A stretch of 64,000 nucleotides of DNA from Iris pallida (GCA_029216955.1 JANAVB010016203.1:1-64000); one strand, 5' to 3'; positions 12,545-24,748 are shown, numbered from the stretch's first letter. The notes: generated by a model from the sequence alone, not told the origin. Made by a program: numbers and translations.

Positions 12545-14597
12545 TGTCACGCCCCGCTCCCGCAGGAGCGATCGTCCTTGCTAAGGCGTGATGCCGCATG
12601 GGCCTAGGTTGCGCCCGTGCAAGGCTAAGTCCAGAAACGGCCGATTTGAGCTAGGCCACAGAGTCGCACAGAGTGTCCCCATTTGCAGCGGAAAGTAAAT
12701 GAACACAAATTGAAGCGAATTCAACTCTTTATTGATATTCAAGAAGTTTACAAGCGGCGCTAGGCCGAGTTTACAAGTCTCTCAAGCTCACTCTCTCTGA
12801 AACGTAAAAGACGTGCCAAGTGGCTTACAAGATAGAATGCTTCATGGCGATGTTCCGATACATTATGTCCTGTATATGGTGCTCCAGCTCCTTGTAACGC
12901 TCCAAGGCTCCAGAGATAGCTCCACGCCTTAGCACGTTCGAGGAAAGCTCCGCACCCGCCGTCGTTTTCTGCTTCCTGTAAGCCGAATGTGGGGTTATCA
13001 GTACATTGTTATGTACTGGTTGGGAGGCTAGCTCGCCCACAATGCTATCATTACCAAACACGTTCTATTTACTTTTGTGCATCTCTATCATTCATTGTCT
13101 TTCTAATCTTGCCTTAGGATCAATTTCATGGCATATTTCATACCTTATCTCGTGTTGCCAATTTTAAGTGTCGCATGAAAATACATACATGACTTACCCA
13201 TACTTACCGTCCGACCTTCCCTGTTCAATGTAAACCAAGTTATTCAACAATTCATATATTTTAACTTAACATGATTCACGTAAACATTCAGTGCCAAGGG
13301 CGTGTTCCTGCCTTAGATTCTAATGCGTCGTAGGCGTGTTTTCAAATTCATTTGTACGAAGTACTCCTTATCATTTGGTGCGTTACATTTCAAGCCTATT
13401 CATAAGGCGCTTCATTCAGTTAACTTTAGACTTCTTTGATTTCAATACAAGGACTTGCACGTGGATTGCCACCAGCAAAGCCCACCTAAATCTATATGCA
13501 CCGGTCGCTGGCATGTCAGCCATTTTGGACATTTTCCCCTGTGGCATTCTCATCTATCAAGCGTGATGGCTGGTACACCTTGATAGACTATTGAATAATC
13601 GGCCCTACGTTTGGTTATGTGTCCAAGCCCGTACACCTGTCCGCCCGTAGGCCATGATTCTGCCTAGGCCGGCCACGAAAACGTCATTCGTTGCCCTTGG
13701 AATCCCTTTTCACTCGTGCACGAGCCGTCCACGACCATTTCGTATTTTATTGTCATTTTAACTTAACGGCTGTCTCCGAGCCGTAGGCTAACCCTTAGCC
13801 ATAATGCGTTAACGACCAGGTTGGCGTCCGTGCAGCGCAGGTAGCGAGCCCCGTTGCACGTGTCCGTCACACCTGTCGCTAACCATTCTTTCCTTTCTTA
13901 TCTTTCATTCATTCTTTCTTTCACTTGTCTGTTTGTTCATTGATTCATTTCATTCACATATTCATTCATTCATTCATCGATTCATTCATTCACTTATTCA
14001 TTTATACATTTTACAACTCCTCGTGCGGGAGTCGCCTTGGCGACCCATCGGTCCCATAATCTTTCAATGTTGCTATACTCTACTCGGAACGACTATGTTG
14101 ATAGTCTTCCCGTTTCATTGTTGTAATCCATTCATTGTTTCATTGTTGAACGCATAGGGAACTCAAAATGTAAGCTCGTGCCTCAGTACGAGCGTGGAGT
14201 ACAGTGCTAGAATTCTCACATTTTGTATATTCTTTTCCATGTTCTAACAAGCATACAAGATGGGATTATTTCCTTAGCTAGGTGCGTTGAGTCATTTATT
14301 AGCCTGCGTGGTGTTATCGCCAAGCGATTCTAGCATCAGTGTCCGTATTATTATGTGCCTAGGCTAAGCAAAGACGGGTTCATCGGAGCCACCCACCTTA
14401 GCGATGTTCGCATCGGCCGAGAGATACTCCGAGCGCGTCTTTGAAAGTCTAAGTCTGGATTCCTCTTGACGGGCCAATGTAAGTCTTGCATCGATCCTTC
14501 ATCTGGTTGATGCCAACTCTTCGGGTCGACGGCTCGTTTGAGTCGTTGCACTTGCCGTTTGAATCGACGTTCCGCTAGGGCGGAGGGGGTCATTACA
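12545..14597 (-). repeat. Element C LTR copy 2 (middle)
   Basis: Begins TGTCACGCCCCGCTCCCGC and ends GGGGGTCATTACA. It is flanked on both sides by element interior, not by target site duplications, so it is shared between two tandem units. Confidence 0.92.
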
Positions 14598-17500
14598 TAA
14601 TACACCACTCAAAACAAGTCTCGTCCTCGAGACTTCCTGAGTGCAGGTCATCCTACCGTTTCCTAACTCATGTCGTGTGCATATCGTAGATAATTCCTAT
14701 CGACTGGCTCATTGCTCGATGGCATCGAACTATACTCGATACATTTTCAAGTTCTGTGTCGTATACGTTTGGGTCGATTTTTATTGAATGGCTTTTCATT
14801 CATTTCAGAGTTGATGGTTCTTATTCAATTTTTGTGTTTCTTCGACTTGGATGCTATTTCGATGTATCATGGGACTGAAACGGTCGTACGAGGTGCATTG
14901 AAATTTTTAAACACGAGAGTCGTAGGCTGAGGCAAACTCACTCATTCGTTCATGCGCATCTCAACACCCACTTGCAGCTGCATTCGAGTTCATCATATCG
15001 CTGAGTTTGGATCGTGCACGCATTCAAGGCGTCCCCCGAATATGTACATTTCAACCAAGCTTAGCGACTAGCAAAGTCGGACAAGCTACTCGTGATAGTT
15101 TCGATTTACCGATCGTTTTTGCTAACTTCGATTTAAAACTGAACTCATGTGTGTATCACATATCGTTTATCTCGGTCCTCGAGATGATTCTATTCGCTTC
15201 TCAAGCGCTCTTGTCAACAAAATCAATACGATTTCTTCTTAGCGGAGTCGACCAAGTCTAAGTAATTCCCGTCCGATTCGAGACCAAGTATTGTACTATC
15301 ATCGAGTACGTCTTCCGACCAATGATTCAATTCGTTATTCCAACTTTACTTGCGTATCATCCATTCCTATCATTCCCTTCGTTTGGGGCCATTCTCGTTG
15401 TCGTTCACGCACATTCCTAATTTCCCGTCCTACTCTAAGTCTTGTTGTCCCAAGTCTATCGTCCGTCCAAACGATACTCTAATGTCAATCGTACAAGTTC
15501 AATCACTCGGCATAGGGTCGTCCGCCTATCCGCTAGGTCAGCTCACAAGGTCATAGTTACAAGTCAAGTCTGTGGCTCATCGTGCAAGGTCGTTGCATGA
15601 CGCTCGCCCCAAATCCTATGGTCAAACCATTTTGTTCGTTCGTACGGAAGTTTTTACCCAAGTTCGCTTCACTCAAATTTCTAAACATCAAGCAGCGTTC
15701 ACCCTAGTCGCATCAACACATTCTCCGTTCCAAGTCCGAGCTCGTTTAGGAAAGTCATCCTACGATAGGTTATCCTCAACCAAATCCTCGACATGTTAAT
15801 ATCGTGTGTCCGTACTAGCAATTTTCATAGTCTATCTCTTCAAGTATGTTTGATTTTAATCCACCTATCAATCCTATACAATTCACGTAGTCAATCACAA
15901 GGTCGTCTAGCCTTGCAATATGTCGCGCCCCGATCTCACGCAAGTCTGATTATCCATGACGGACATGAATCACCATGTCAACGTTCTCGCGGAATAATCG
16001 TTCTTACCGGGACGTAACTCTTGCGTTGCGTCTAGACTTGCTTATTTTCGATACGCGGATTGGGTCTACTCAATCCTCAAGTTTTCTCATTCTTCAATCG
16101 CAAGTCCTAACAATCCTCGAATTCACCTTCGCTTCAAACCACAAGTCGAAGCAATCAAAATTGCCATATCATGATATTTTGAGTTCGACCATTCCCGCTG
16201 GACATGAATCACCATGCCAATGCTCACGCGGAACGATCGTCCCAAATCTGACGTGACGTATGTGCGAGACTGGAGTTGCGCTCGTGCAAGACAAGATCAT
16301 TGTCATTGTGGTTATCATCGAACAATCAAGTCACTTTCCTTCCTCATTCCAAACATTCATTTTCAACATACCATCCTTCAAAACAATAACATCTAACACG
16401 ATCATCATTCATCGAATCAGAGTACTTCCGAGTTATCGTACATCGATCTTTGATATGCCTTAATACCATCGATGATGTACATAACCTGCCGATCTTCCTT
16501 TTGCAAAAAATTCCAAGTCGTGTAACTTAATTTCCTCAATTCATATTATCGCGTGCTAACTCTTCATCGAGCAACATCAATTTTAATTCTTTAGTCATTC
16601 TTGTATCCTTAAATCAACGTTTCCTATGCACGCTATCTTCCGACCGTGCTATTCCCGATCTCGTCCATGAGTAATTCACCTTAACTCAAGTTTCAATCCA
16701 TTCAACTAAATTCAAAATCGCATGCACGATCTTCTATGTTTTCTCGACCAAGACCTCCATTCGTTTCATGACTCGCACTACATATTCTTAATTCGTCTAA
16801 ACGATATCTCGTTTGAGACTCTCGAAGTCGAAACCAACTAAGCGTTACTCATTCTAAGGCTTGCGCGATATCATCGCTTGCCGACATACTCGTTCTATCC
16901 GTAAATCCTTTAGTCTCGCTCGAACAATTTCTATAACGTCTATACACCACTCAGGGTTCGAGCCACTCAACTAGTCGTCGACACTCATTCTTATTCTTTT
17001 CTGAAGCTATCACATATACCACTCGGAGTCAAGTCATTCTATAAATCCTCAAAAGATCATTCGACTCCCAATCGATGTGTTCAATTGCGTGTTCGTCCAT
17101 TCCTTAAAGTCTAAGAACCACTTATCGTATTCATTTTAGCGTTGGTCAAGTAGCATCTCTATCAACATACGTTCTAAGTCTCACTTATTCTCGTCCGAGC
17201 GATAGTCGATCTCGTTCGCAACTCGTTTGCACCATAAAGTCTAGGTGCGCGATACTCGGCACGACATAGCCAAAAGGCTGCGTGCATAACCATCCCGTTC
17301 GAACTATACTTTGGTCTCGTGTACTCGTTCGCTATTGCCAGCGTAAGGTTATTCAAGCACGCTTTGTGTTTGCTAACTTCTAGCATTTTATTTTTCTCTC
17401 GACATAAGTCCGTCGTGGTTTGGCACAAAAGCCTTCGCCTATCGATCCCGTTCAACCGAGTACTTGTACGAGCTTTTAAAAATATTAGACTTATTGTATG

Positions 17501-17616
17501 GAACATCCCAAGGCACAATGAGAGAGAGCGTATACTTCTTTTTCCAACGACGAGCTTTCAAAACTGAGAAATCGACATGAAGTCCAAGGACGTAAAGCCG
17601 TGCTCTGGTACCAATC
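14598..17616 (-). mobile_element. Element C interior copy 2, non-coding
   Basis: 3019 bp, one base longer than copy 1 and similar along its full length with scattered substitutions. It lacks gag, protease, RT and integrase. The polypurine side is 14598-14638 and the primer side is 17601-17613. Confidence 0.85.
17601..17613 (-). other. Primer-binding site, element C interior 2
   Basis: Minus strand TGGTACCAGAGCA: initiator tRNA-Met complement with one substitution relative to the copy at 12529. The mismatch suggests decay after insertion. Confidence 0.85.
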
Positions 17617-18213
17617 TGTCATGCCTCGCTCCCGCAGGAGCAATCGTCCTCGCTAAGGCATGATGCCGCACCGGCCTAGGTTGCGCCCGTGCAAGGCTAA
17701 GTCCATAAACGGCCGATTTGAGCTAGGCCACAGAGTCGCACAGAGTGTCCCTATTTGCAGCGAAAAGTAAATGAACACAAATTGAAGCAAATTCAACTCT
17801 TTATTGATATTCAAGAAGTTTACAAGCAGCGCTAGGCCGAGTTTACAAGTCTCACAAGCTCTCTCTCTCTCTGAAACATAAAAGGCGTGCCAAGTGGCTT
17901 ACAAGATGGAATGATTCATGGCGATGTTCCGATACATTATGTCCTGTATATGGTGCTCCAGCTCCTTGCAACGCTCCAAGGCTCCAGAGATAGCTCCGCG
18001 CCTTAGGACGTTCGAGGAAAGCTCCGCACCCGCCGACGTTTTCTGCGTCCTGCAAGCAGTCTGTGGGGTTATTAGTACATTATTATGCACTGGTGGGGAG
18101 GCTAGCTCGCCCACAATGCTATCATTACCAAACACGTTCTATTTACTTTTGTGCATCTCTATCATTCATTGTCTTTCTAATCTTGCCTTAGGATCAATTT
18201 CATGGCATATTTC
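17617..18213 (-). repeat. Element C LTR copy 3, left part
   Basis: Begins TGTCATGCCTCGCTCCCGC. It runs as the other copies up to CATGGCATATTTC at 18213, where element E is inserted. Its remainder resumes at 31732. Confidence 0.92.
18209..18213. other. Target site duplication of element E (left)
   Basis: ATTTC here and at 31727-31731. The uninterrupted sequence in LTR copies 1 and 2 has a single GCATATTTCATA, confirming the insertion point. Confidence 0.95.
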
Positions 18214-19105
18214 TGTTTGCAAAAACAAAAGTTGAAGAACTTTATTGATACAAACTTTGTAAAAGATTACAATTTGAATTCTGGGAATGGTACAACTTTA
18301 GGAATCCAATCTAGATGACGATTGCTTTATCCCTTGGACGATGTGAACTCTGAAGATGAAACCTCTGAAGTTGAAGACAACTCTGGAATTGAAGGCAAAA
18401 AGCCTCAGAAGTTGAAGGCAAAAGCCTCGGAAGAATGCAGCAACACTTGGGCAAGAACTCCTGAACTCTCTGATCTCTGATTATTGATTCGTGATCCCCT
18501 TAAATGGAGACTTGAAACTCTATTTATAGAGTTCTGAGAAATAACTAACTTTTAGTTATTCTGGACTGCGCATGATGGATTGCGCAGCAATGGACTGCGC
18601 AGTCAGTTGCTGGATCATGGGTTAACTGTCTTGGACACATGGCATCATTTGATTGAAATGCGCAGGATCATGCATAGGTAGTTGCCACGAAATGAGTAAT
18701 TGATGGCATGAATGCCACGTGTACTTTATCATTTTTACTGGTAGAACACGCACATTGAATTGCACAGACTTTGGATTGCGCCAACTTGAATTGCGCAGGA
18801 AATGGATTGTGCCAACACGGATTGCGCCAACATGGATTGTACTGCCAGCAGTCCTCGAGCACCGTACTGCACGATTAAACGAACGGCCGCCTCGATCTCC
18901 GTGTTGTCAATTGTCAGAAGATTTGATTTGTGTCAGGTAATGATGGCGATTTGCCACGTCAGCCTGCGCGTTTGGTAGTGTGCGCAATCGATCGTGCGCA
19001 ATCTGAATAGTGCGCAATCTGTTGTCTGCATAAATAATCTGAAAGTTGAATTTCTTGATTTTATGACTTTGTTGATGTGTGCCACTTGATTTTTTAGGAC
19101 CTACA
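18214..19105 (-). repeat. Element E 3' LTR
   Basis: Starts TGTTTGCAAAAAC and ends AGGACCTACA on the plus strand. The minus-strand TATA box CTATAAATAG lies at 18520-18529. Copies of TGCGCA are scattered over its right half. The other copy is 30819-31726; an extra repeat-like block near 31196-31214 makes that one longer. Confidence 0.93.
18520..18529 (-). promoter_or_regulatory. LTR promoter TATA box (element E, 3' LTR)
   Basis: CTATAAATAG on the minus strand inside a short inverted repeat (AACTC...GAGTT). The twin in the 5' LTR is at 31125-31134 and would drive gag-pol transcription leftward. Confidence 0.7.
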
Positions 19106-19121
19106 AGACCCCCTTCAAAGT
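19106..19121 (-). other. Polypurine tract of element E
   Basis: On the minus strand TTTGAAGGGGGTCT lies directly before the LTR start TGTAGGTCC. This G-rich purine run fixes the orientation and the LTR edge. Confidence 0.85.
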
Positions 19122-19270
19122 TTTCGAAAGTTGAATTTATTCAAAATTTCGAAATATTTTGAATTTTGAATATGAAACTAATTTGCGCACATAATGAGCT
19201 GTCTGCGCAATCTGAGGGTTTAGTCCATTTTTAGGCGCAATCTAAGGCGGCCGTTTTGACTTTGGAAAAA

Positions 19271-19280
19271 CTATAAATAG
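19271..19280 (+). promoter_or_regulatory. Plus-strand TATA box of the antisense gene in element E
   Basis: CTATAAATAG, ten bases identical to the LTR TATA box but on the opposite strand. It lies about 107 bases before the first ATG at 19377, with a CT-rich leader (start of transcription expected near 19300-19312). Position relative to the exon structure downstream makes it the likely promoter of the antisense gene. Confidence 0.65.
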
Positions 19281-19488
19281 TTTTTCAATTCTCACTATCA
19301 TTCTTTACTTGTCTTCTTCGTGCTTGAGGGAAGAAAACTTCTGAGCTTTTACCTCCTTCCTTCTCCGAAAATCCCGATGGCTCCCCGATGATCCTCCGCC
19401 ACCGCAAAGGGCAAGGCCCCCGCCGAGCCATCAACCAGGGCTGCGCGTCGAGCTTCGCGCCATGAAACCGCTCATCCAGCGATGGCAG

Positions 19489-19851
19489 GTAGAGAACCCA
19501 ATCAAAAACTCTTTTTAGAGTTGTTTGATTTCATAATTCCTTTCATAATCCATCTCTTTTTAGAGATAGGATTATACTGCGCCACCCCTTTTTAGGGTTC
19601 TGGTTGCACAAATCAGTCCACTCTTCATTTTTATGAAGATCGACTATCTGCGCAATCGGTTGAATTGCGATGACAAAAGTCAGCGCAACTTGCTGATTTG
19701 TGCGAGTTTGTCAGCGCAAACTGATGTTTATCCATTTGCGCAAACTAATTTTGCGCAATCTGATTCTTTGCACAATTTGATTTTTTGTACAATCTGAATC
19801 TTTGATTTTTGACTTTGTACTAAAATTTTTTGTTTTCTCTGTCTGATACAG
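19489..19851 (+). other. Intron 1 of the antisense gene
   Basis: Donor CAG|GTAGAG and acceptor TCTGTCTGATACAG| with a strong pyrimidine run before it; 363 bp, phase 1. The intron is full of TGCGCA-type motifs like the neighbouring LTR. Confidence 0.65.
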
Positions 19852-21497
19852 TTAATACCAGAGACGACCCAGAATATGAGAACTTCGTGGGGACCCTTTC
19901 AGAATCAGAGTATAAAAAAGATTTGTCACATGTTCATTATCTTCAGTATGATCTGCCGACCTCCCGTCAGGCCATTCTGGTTTCCCAAGACAATGAAACA
20001 CTGCAGTGCTTAATGAACGGACAACCTCTGGAAACGGCAGATGCTGTTATCCACAAGAAACCATTATTCTTGTTTGGTGAAGCTTTCGAGAAGAGCTCTC
20101 AACCAAGACCGAGAATGGAAGAAAGAGTTGTCCATCAGACGGATAGATCTTTCTTAATACCAAATATTCCATGCTGCCTCCCATTATCCCGGTATGCTCA
20201 TGCGAGTTACCCGAGAAAGATAGAATGGAACCTTACTCCGTTCCAAGATGCTCGTCCGGGAAGAATCTTTGTGAAGAAGGGTCCGAATAAGAAAGATATG
20301 TTCTATAGCTCTTCTGAAAGGTACAGTGTTTTGCTGAGAGGACTGAAACTCGGTTGCATTCCGCCGAAAAATTCTTCATTGTTAATGCCCGTCAGGACCC
20401 CAATTTTCGTAAATGAATTTGCGAAAGTCGAAGGGAGATATCCGGAGCAAGACATCAGATTAACTGGATTGGTGAATCCAGATTTCAAAAGATGGAGCTG
20501 TATAGCCAATTGGGTTCTAACCAAGTTTGAAGACAAACTGCAGCAGATCAACTTATACCAAGCAGTGCATGCCACTGTCTATGGTTTTGCTCCGAACCCT
20601 CACCTGTTCCTGGCTTTAGCAGAGAGGTATAATTACAGAACAGGGACCTTTATGACTCCCGACAGAGAAATTGGATTTGCACTCCACGAGATGAAGTATA
20701 TCTCCTTTTTGCCAATGGGAGATGGCCCTTACGAAGAATTTGTTCCAACTAATGATGAGTTGGACAAACTCCGGAAAGAAAATGCAGAAATGGTAGCAGT
20801 ATTCGAGGAACTGCTATGCCATTACAAGATCTGTTTCCTGTTTTATAAGAGTGCTACAGCAAACACTTGTTATTCTTCGAAATGGCTACCCTATCTGTTC
20901 CTCAATCATATTCAAGAACCAAAGACTAAGGAACACGATAGATGTTATCCAGATTTCTTCAAGCCACTGAGCAACACAGAAGTGATGAAATTGATGGAAG
21001 AGAGTGGCGATTATGATAAGCAAATGAAGGATGATTATCAATGCCCTCCTTTGAAGACAGGGGATACTCTCGAAAGTTACTTGAGAGTAGGATACAGATC
21101 GATATCGAAAGAAGCCCAATTGGCAGGGTTCTTGACACATTGGCTTCGTCGATTAGTAGTTCCGGGATCCAGCGCAGTAGACCGCTTCCACCGTGGTGTT
21201 CTATTTACGGCCGTCAGATTAGTCTTCGACCATAAGATGGATCTTCTGTCAGCTATGACCTGTAAGCTGAATGCTGGTCTTCTCCTCTATGTCGATCTGA
21301 TGCTAAAATCCAAGGGTGAAAAAGAATTCCCTCGGTTGAAATTACCATATACATATCTGTTTGGGTGGTTGCTCCTCCACCATCCCACTTTGATGGACCC
21401 CGGCATGGGACCGGTAGATGGCAGTTTCTTACGAAGATGCTCCAACGGTAAGTGGAAATTCACTGCCCTAAGAGACTGCAGATATGCTCTAAACTAG
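19852..21497 (+). pseudogene. Large exon, conserved core of the antisense protein
   Basis: The longest intact stretch of the antisense gene: about 548 residues without a stop. Residues LTGLVNPDFKRW and the block at 20613-20745 (Ala-Glu-Arg-Tyr ... Gly-Glu-Ile-Gly-type helix-strand) are the most family-like part. The frame continues past the TAG at 21495-21497 through 21782 and 21822-22109 without shifting, so the stop is a point mutation, not the natural end. No transmembrane segment or signal peptide is apparent. Confidence 0.7.
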
Positions 21498-22918
21498 AGC
21501 AAGGGATGGAATTTCTATTGTACCAAGCCTCCTGCTGGTTACGAACAAATGCGAATGAATATGATGGATTCGCAGATGCACCCTCTGAGCCGTGTAGCTT
21601 TTGAATGGTTGAAGACAATTCGACCTTCTTACTTGGTATACCGGTTCAACCATGAGTGTTATTTAGAGCCGTATCTTCCCAGTCGATTCGCTCGACAGTT
21701 CGGCTATGTCCAATTTCATGTGGGGAATGCCATCACATGTCTTCAGGGAAAGGGTTATTTGATAGATGGGGCCCGGGCCTAGGCTTACTATAACGCTCGA
21801 GATACGAAATCAACGTTCTCGATGCCTGTAAACAGCAACCATGGCCCTCGGATGTTGTTTACATATTCAGTTTTCTACACATCTTCAAATATCTTTGTCG
21901 AAAATTTCAACCTCACAGATAGCTTTGCATCCTCAACAAGATTGAAGAAAGGTGGAATTGTCCTGTCGCTCATAGGAAATGAGGAGGTACATGAGCCAGA
22001 AGACGCACCTTTGGAAGCCTCAAGGGATGTTGTATTCAAAAAGGAGGAAAAAAGAGGAACCTCCTGCTCCAGCAGCAAAGAAGAAGTTGATCTTAGATCA
22101 CTCTTCTGAAAAGATCACTACTCGATCTCAGTCTCGACAACTGGCCGAGTCAGCTCAGCAAGAAGAGGCTACAACACCAACCTCTATCCAGAAACAAGTT
22201 GAGACTATCAATATAGAGAGCCCTGAGAGGCCTTTAAAAAGAAAGAAGCTGGCCCTCAGAAGGAATCGAGCCCCATCTTCCGTAGTAATGGATGCTGTGG
22301 CTGGATGAACCTTGCCATCTCCTACTCCTATTTCAGAACCTAGGAATAAAACTCCTAGTCCTGAACATAGAGAGGAGATCGAGCAAAGGACAGATCTTGC
22401 TCCGAAAACTGAGGCCGAAGAGCCTAGAGGAAGTACTGTGGAGGAAGTGAGGGAAGAGCAGAATATTGTACACTCTCTTCTACCTACCACAGAGATTGTT
22501 GAACTTCCGCCTACTCCTAGAACCCTTCGCGAAGAGGAAGATCGCGAAGTAATTGCAGCTTTAGAAGATTGTAGCTACAGTCCTCTGGATGACTATGGTG
22601 ACCAAGCCGCGACTACCAGCGAGAAGGCACCAGAAGAAGACGAGGATGAGGAGAGCTCTTCGTCTGAGAATGTTGATGACTATATGCAAGATCTTGAAGA
22701 AGATGATGAAGTGCACACATCTTCTACTGCTGTCAATGATGTAAATGATGAGGATATTGAAATCCCAGAGAATTCTGCTGAGACCTTAAATCCTGAAAAG
22801 GATGTTGAGGCTCCAGAGAATGCTACTGATACCTTAAATCCTGAAAAAGATGTTGAGGTTCCAGAAAAAGCAATAGATGAAGAAACCCTGGAAGAAACTC
22901 CCGCTAATGATCCTCAAG

Positions 22919-22989
22919 GTATAAAATGGAATTAGCAATCTCCTCTTGAATGAATTGATAGCTAACGTCTTTATTTGTATTTCCTGTAG
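22919..22989 (+). other. Intron 2 of the antisense gene
   Basis: Donor CAAG|GTATAA, acceptor TTTCCTGTAG|; 71 bp, phase 1, AT-rich as usual for plant introns. It contains an in-frame stop that splicing would remove. Confidence 0.62.
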
Positions 22990-23181
22990 ATCATGAGACT
23001 CCTCTAGCACCTCCGACGTGCACGGACATAGTGCCCATAACGATGGTGGTTGTTAGTAGTAGTCATCATTTGTCTTGTGGTTCTGAGGCGGGTAGTAGCC
23101 AAGCTGTTATAGCTGAAGTTACTTCTGCTATGCCAGAGTCTACTCCTGCAGGGGATAAGCTCATTGCTGGATCGAACCAAG

Positions 23182-23254
23182 GTAAGACTGTCTTTATTTG
23201 ATCTTTTTGGTAATTTAGCAAACAACTAGCAAAATAACAATTTTACTTTTGTAG
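23182..23254 (+). other. Intron 3 of the antisense gene
   Basis: Donor CAAG|GTAAGA (near-perfect consensus), acceptor CTTTTGTAG|; 73 bp, phase 1. The exon between introns 2 and 3 is 192 bp and open throughout in the expected frame. Confidence 0.68.
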
Positions 23255-24126
23255 AGGAACAACCAGGAGGGGCGACTAGCTCCACATTGGCTCCATTATT
23301 TAAAGAACCTGCTATTCAGACATGAGATCCTGCTACCTCATCTTCAACAGGAGTAGCTGCAACTCCAGGCACTCTGGCAATTAATCAGCAAGTCGTCCAA
23401 TCATTTACTAGATGCTTCTTTGAATCCTTGAGACCCCTAGTCAACAAAATGATGGACAAAGAGGGTGCTGATTTTTTCATGGTCAGAAATCCGACTTCTC
23501 TCTTGGTGAGGGCTGTAAGGGAGCAAGGTGACGAAGCTCAGGCTACTCTCCTTGAGCATATACTGGATGAGTTAGAAATTTCTATAAAGAATTATAAAGC
23601 ACTCAACAAAGAAGAAGTGGAATCCCTAGTGCAGGCCGAATTTGAACAAATGGCCCTGGCAGCTGATATTGAAAGGATGAACCTTCAGAATCTCTTGGAA
23701 GCTTATTCTATAAAATCCGCTGAATATAGCTCTAAACTGGAATCAGTAACTTTGATGGCTGAGAGGAAAGAGAAGAGAGCTAATGAGCTGAGGCAGAAAT
23801 CACTCGTCTCCAGAAGGAGTTGGAAGATGAAATTGCTGATCATCAAGTTGCCATCGAACAATTTCAGGCTTTAACTCATGAGAAGGAAAAGTACGAGGCG
23901 ACTCATGGTGCTGAGATTACACGTCGGACAGTATCCATGCCCGTTTTCAATAAAGAAACCGGAATGAAAGAAGCGAGAAGGAGGGTGATGTCCACTCGCG
24001 ATAAACGGCTGCAGACTCTGAAGCAGCAGATTGACAACCTGATGATACCTCCATCTTAAATGGAACATTTTGCACTTTATGTCTTTTGAAGTATGTGCGT
24101 TTTTTGTAATGTCTTATATTTTAATC

Positions 24127-24132
24127 AATAAA
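24127..24132 (+). terminator. Poly(A) signal of the antisense gene
   Basis: AATAAA within TTAATCAATAAAAGAC, 67 bases after the final TAA at 24057-24059, preceded by a TTTTTTGTAATG upstream element. Spacing is right for a plant 3' end. Confidence 0.55.
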
Positions 24133-24371
24133 AGACATTTTTTTGCTGTGGCTCCATTATTTGTTGCATATCTTGTTCAGATATAAATAATAGAGATAGA
24201 AAATATATTCAGAGGTACAAGATATGATATATTTCTTGATAATTTTGTAGAAAATAATTATATTCATTATATCTGCTCAGAGGTAATATGGACGTGGCAG
24301 AATATAGTGAACATTATTATTTTAATTGACAACTTAATCGAAATGATAAGTTGCTGATATAGATGTGAGAT
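24133..24371. other. AT-rich spacer in element E
   Basis: Between the antisense poly(A) signal and the tandem array there is AT-rich sequence with GATATATTTC/TAATAT runs. I see no gene or known signal in it. Confidence 0.6.
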
Positions 24372-24688
24372 GAACGGAAAAAAAACCGTCAAATAATAGA
24401 ACGAACGGACAAACCGTCAAAATAAAAAATAACGAACGGATGAACCGTCAAGTGATGATGAATGAACGGGCGAACCGTCGGATAAATGTGAATGAATGAA
24501 CCATCGGATGAATGTAGTGAACGGACGGACCGTCAAGTGAATTAAATGAACGGATGAACCGTAAAGGGAATTAAATGAACAGATGAACCGTCAGGTGATG
24601 ATGAATGAACGGGCAAACCATCGGATGATAATAAATAAACGGATGAACCGTCGGGTGGTGATGAACGAATGAACCGTCGGATGAATGT
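24372..24688. repeat. Tandem array of palindromic ACGG-N5-CCGT units
   Basis: About eleven degenerate units of 25-35 bp, each built on GAACGGATGAACCGTC. The core ACGG ... CCGT is an inverted repeat with five bases between the arms. Linkers are of the type GTGATGATGAAT or GAATTAAAT. Tandem repeats between pol and the 3' LTR are a known habit of Tat elements; here each unit could bind a dimeric protein or form a small hairpin. It lies immediately upstream of the second plus-strand TATA box. Confidence 0.85.
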
Positions 24689-24716
24689 GTCGCTTCATTG
24701 TTTGAGAAATCTCTGT

Positions 24717-24726
24717 CTATAAATAG
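24717..24726 (+). promoter_or_regulatory. Second plus-strand TATA box
   Basis: CTATAAATAG again, the same ten bases as at 19271 and in the LTR promoter. It stands 23 bases upstream of the reading frame that ends at 25096. Confidence 0.55.
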
Positions 24727-24748
24727 GACAGAAATCTGACAGGAATGA

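Larger units (their letters stand above)
19377..24059 (+). pseudogene. Antisense four-exon gene inside element E (unknown, PMD-like core, coiled-coil C-terminus)
   Basis: Reading opposite to pol, four exons can be joined: 19377-19488, 19852-22918, 22990-23181 and 23255-24059. All three introns have GT-AG ends and split codons after the first base, and joining them keeps one frame, strong evidence of a real spliced gene. The product, roughly 1.39 k residues, has a basic Arg/Ala-rich N-terminus, a globular middle (19852-21800), an acidic Glu/Pro-rich part (22312-22918) and a long coiled coil (about 23450-24050). The middle contains LALAERYNYRTGTF and EIGFALHEMKYISFLPMG, resembling the plant mobile domain of transposon-derived proteins; I hold this at moderate confidence. 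Antisense ORFs are known in Tat elements; their role is unknown. This copy is broken: stop at codon 5 (19389), TAG at 21495 and 21780, TGA at 22306 and 23323, frame changes near 22041 and 23790. Confidence 0.72.

Noticed and set aside
20303..21140. Minus-strand frames of 84-90 codons under the antisense gene
   Set aside because: Shadows of the long plus-strand exon; if E's sense transcript covers them they still show no motif.
24372..24688. CRISPR-like spaced repeats
   Set aside because: Units are degenerate, spacers are not unique and the setting is a plant retrotransposon; it is an ordinary minisatellite.
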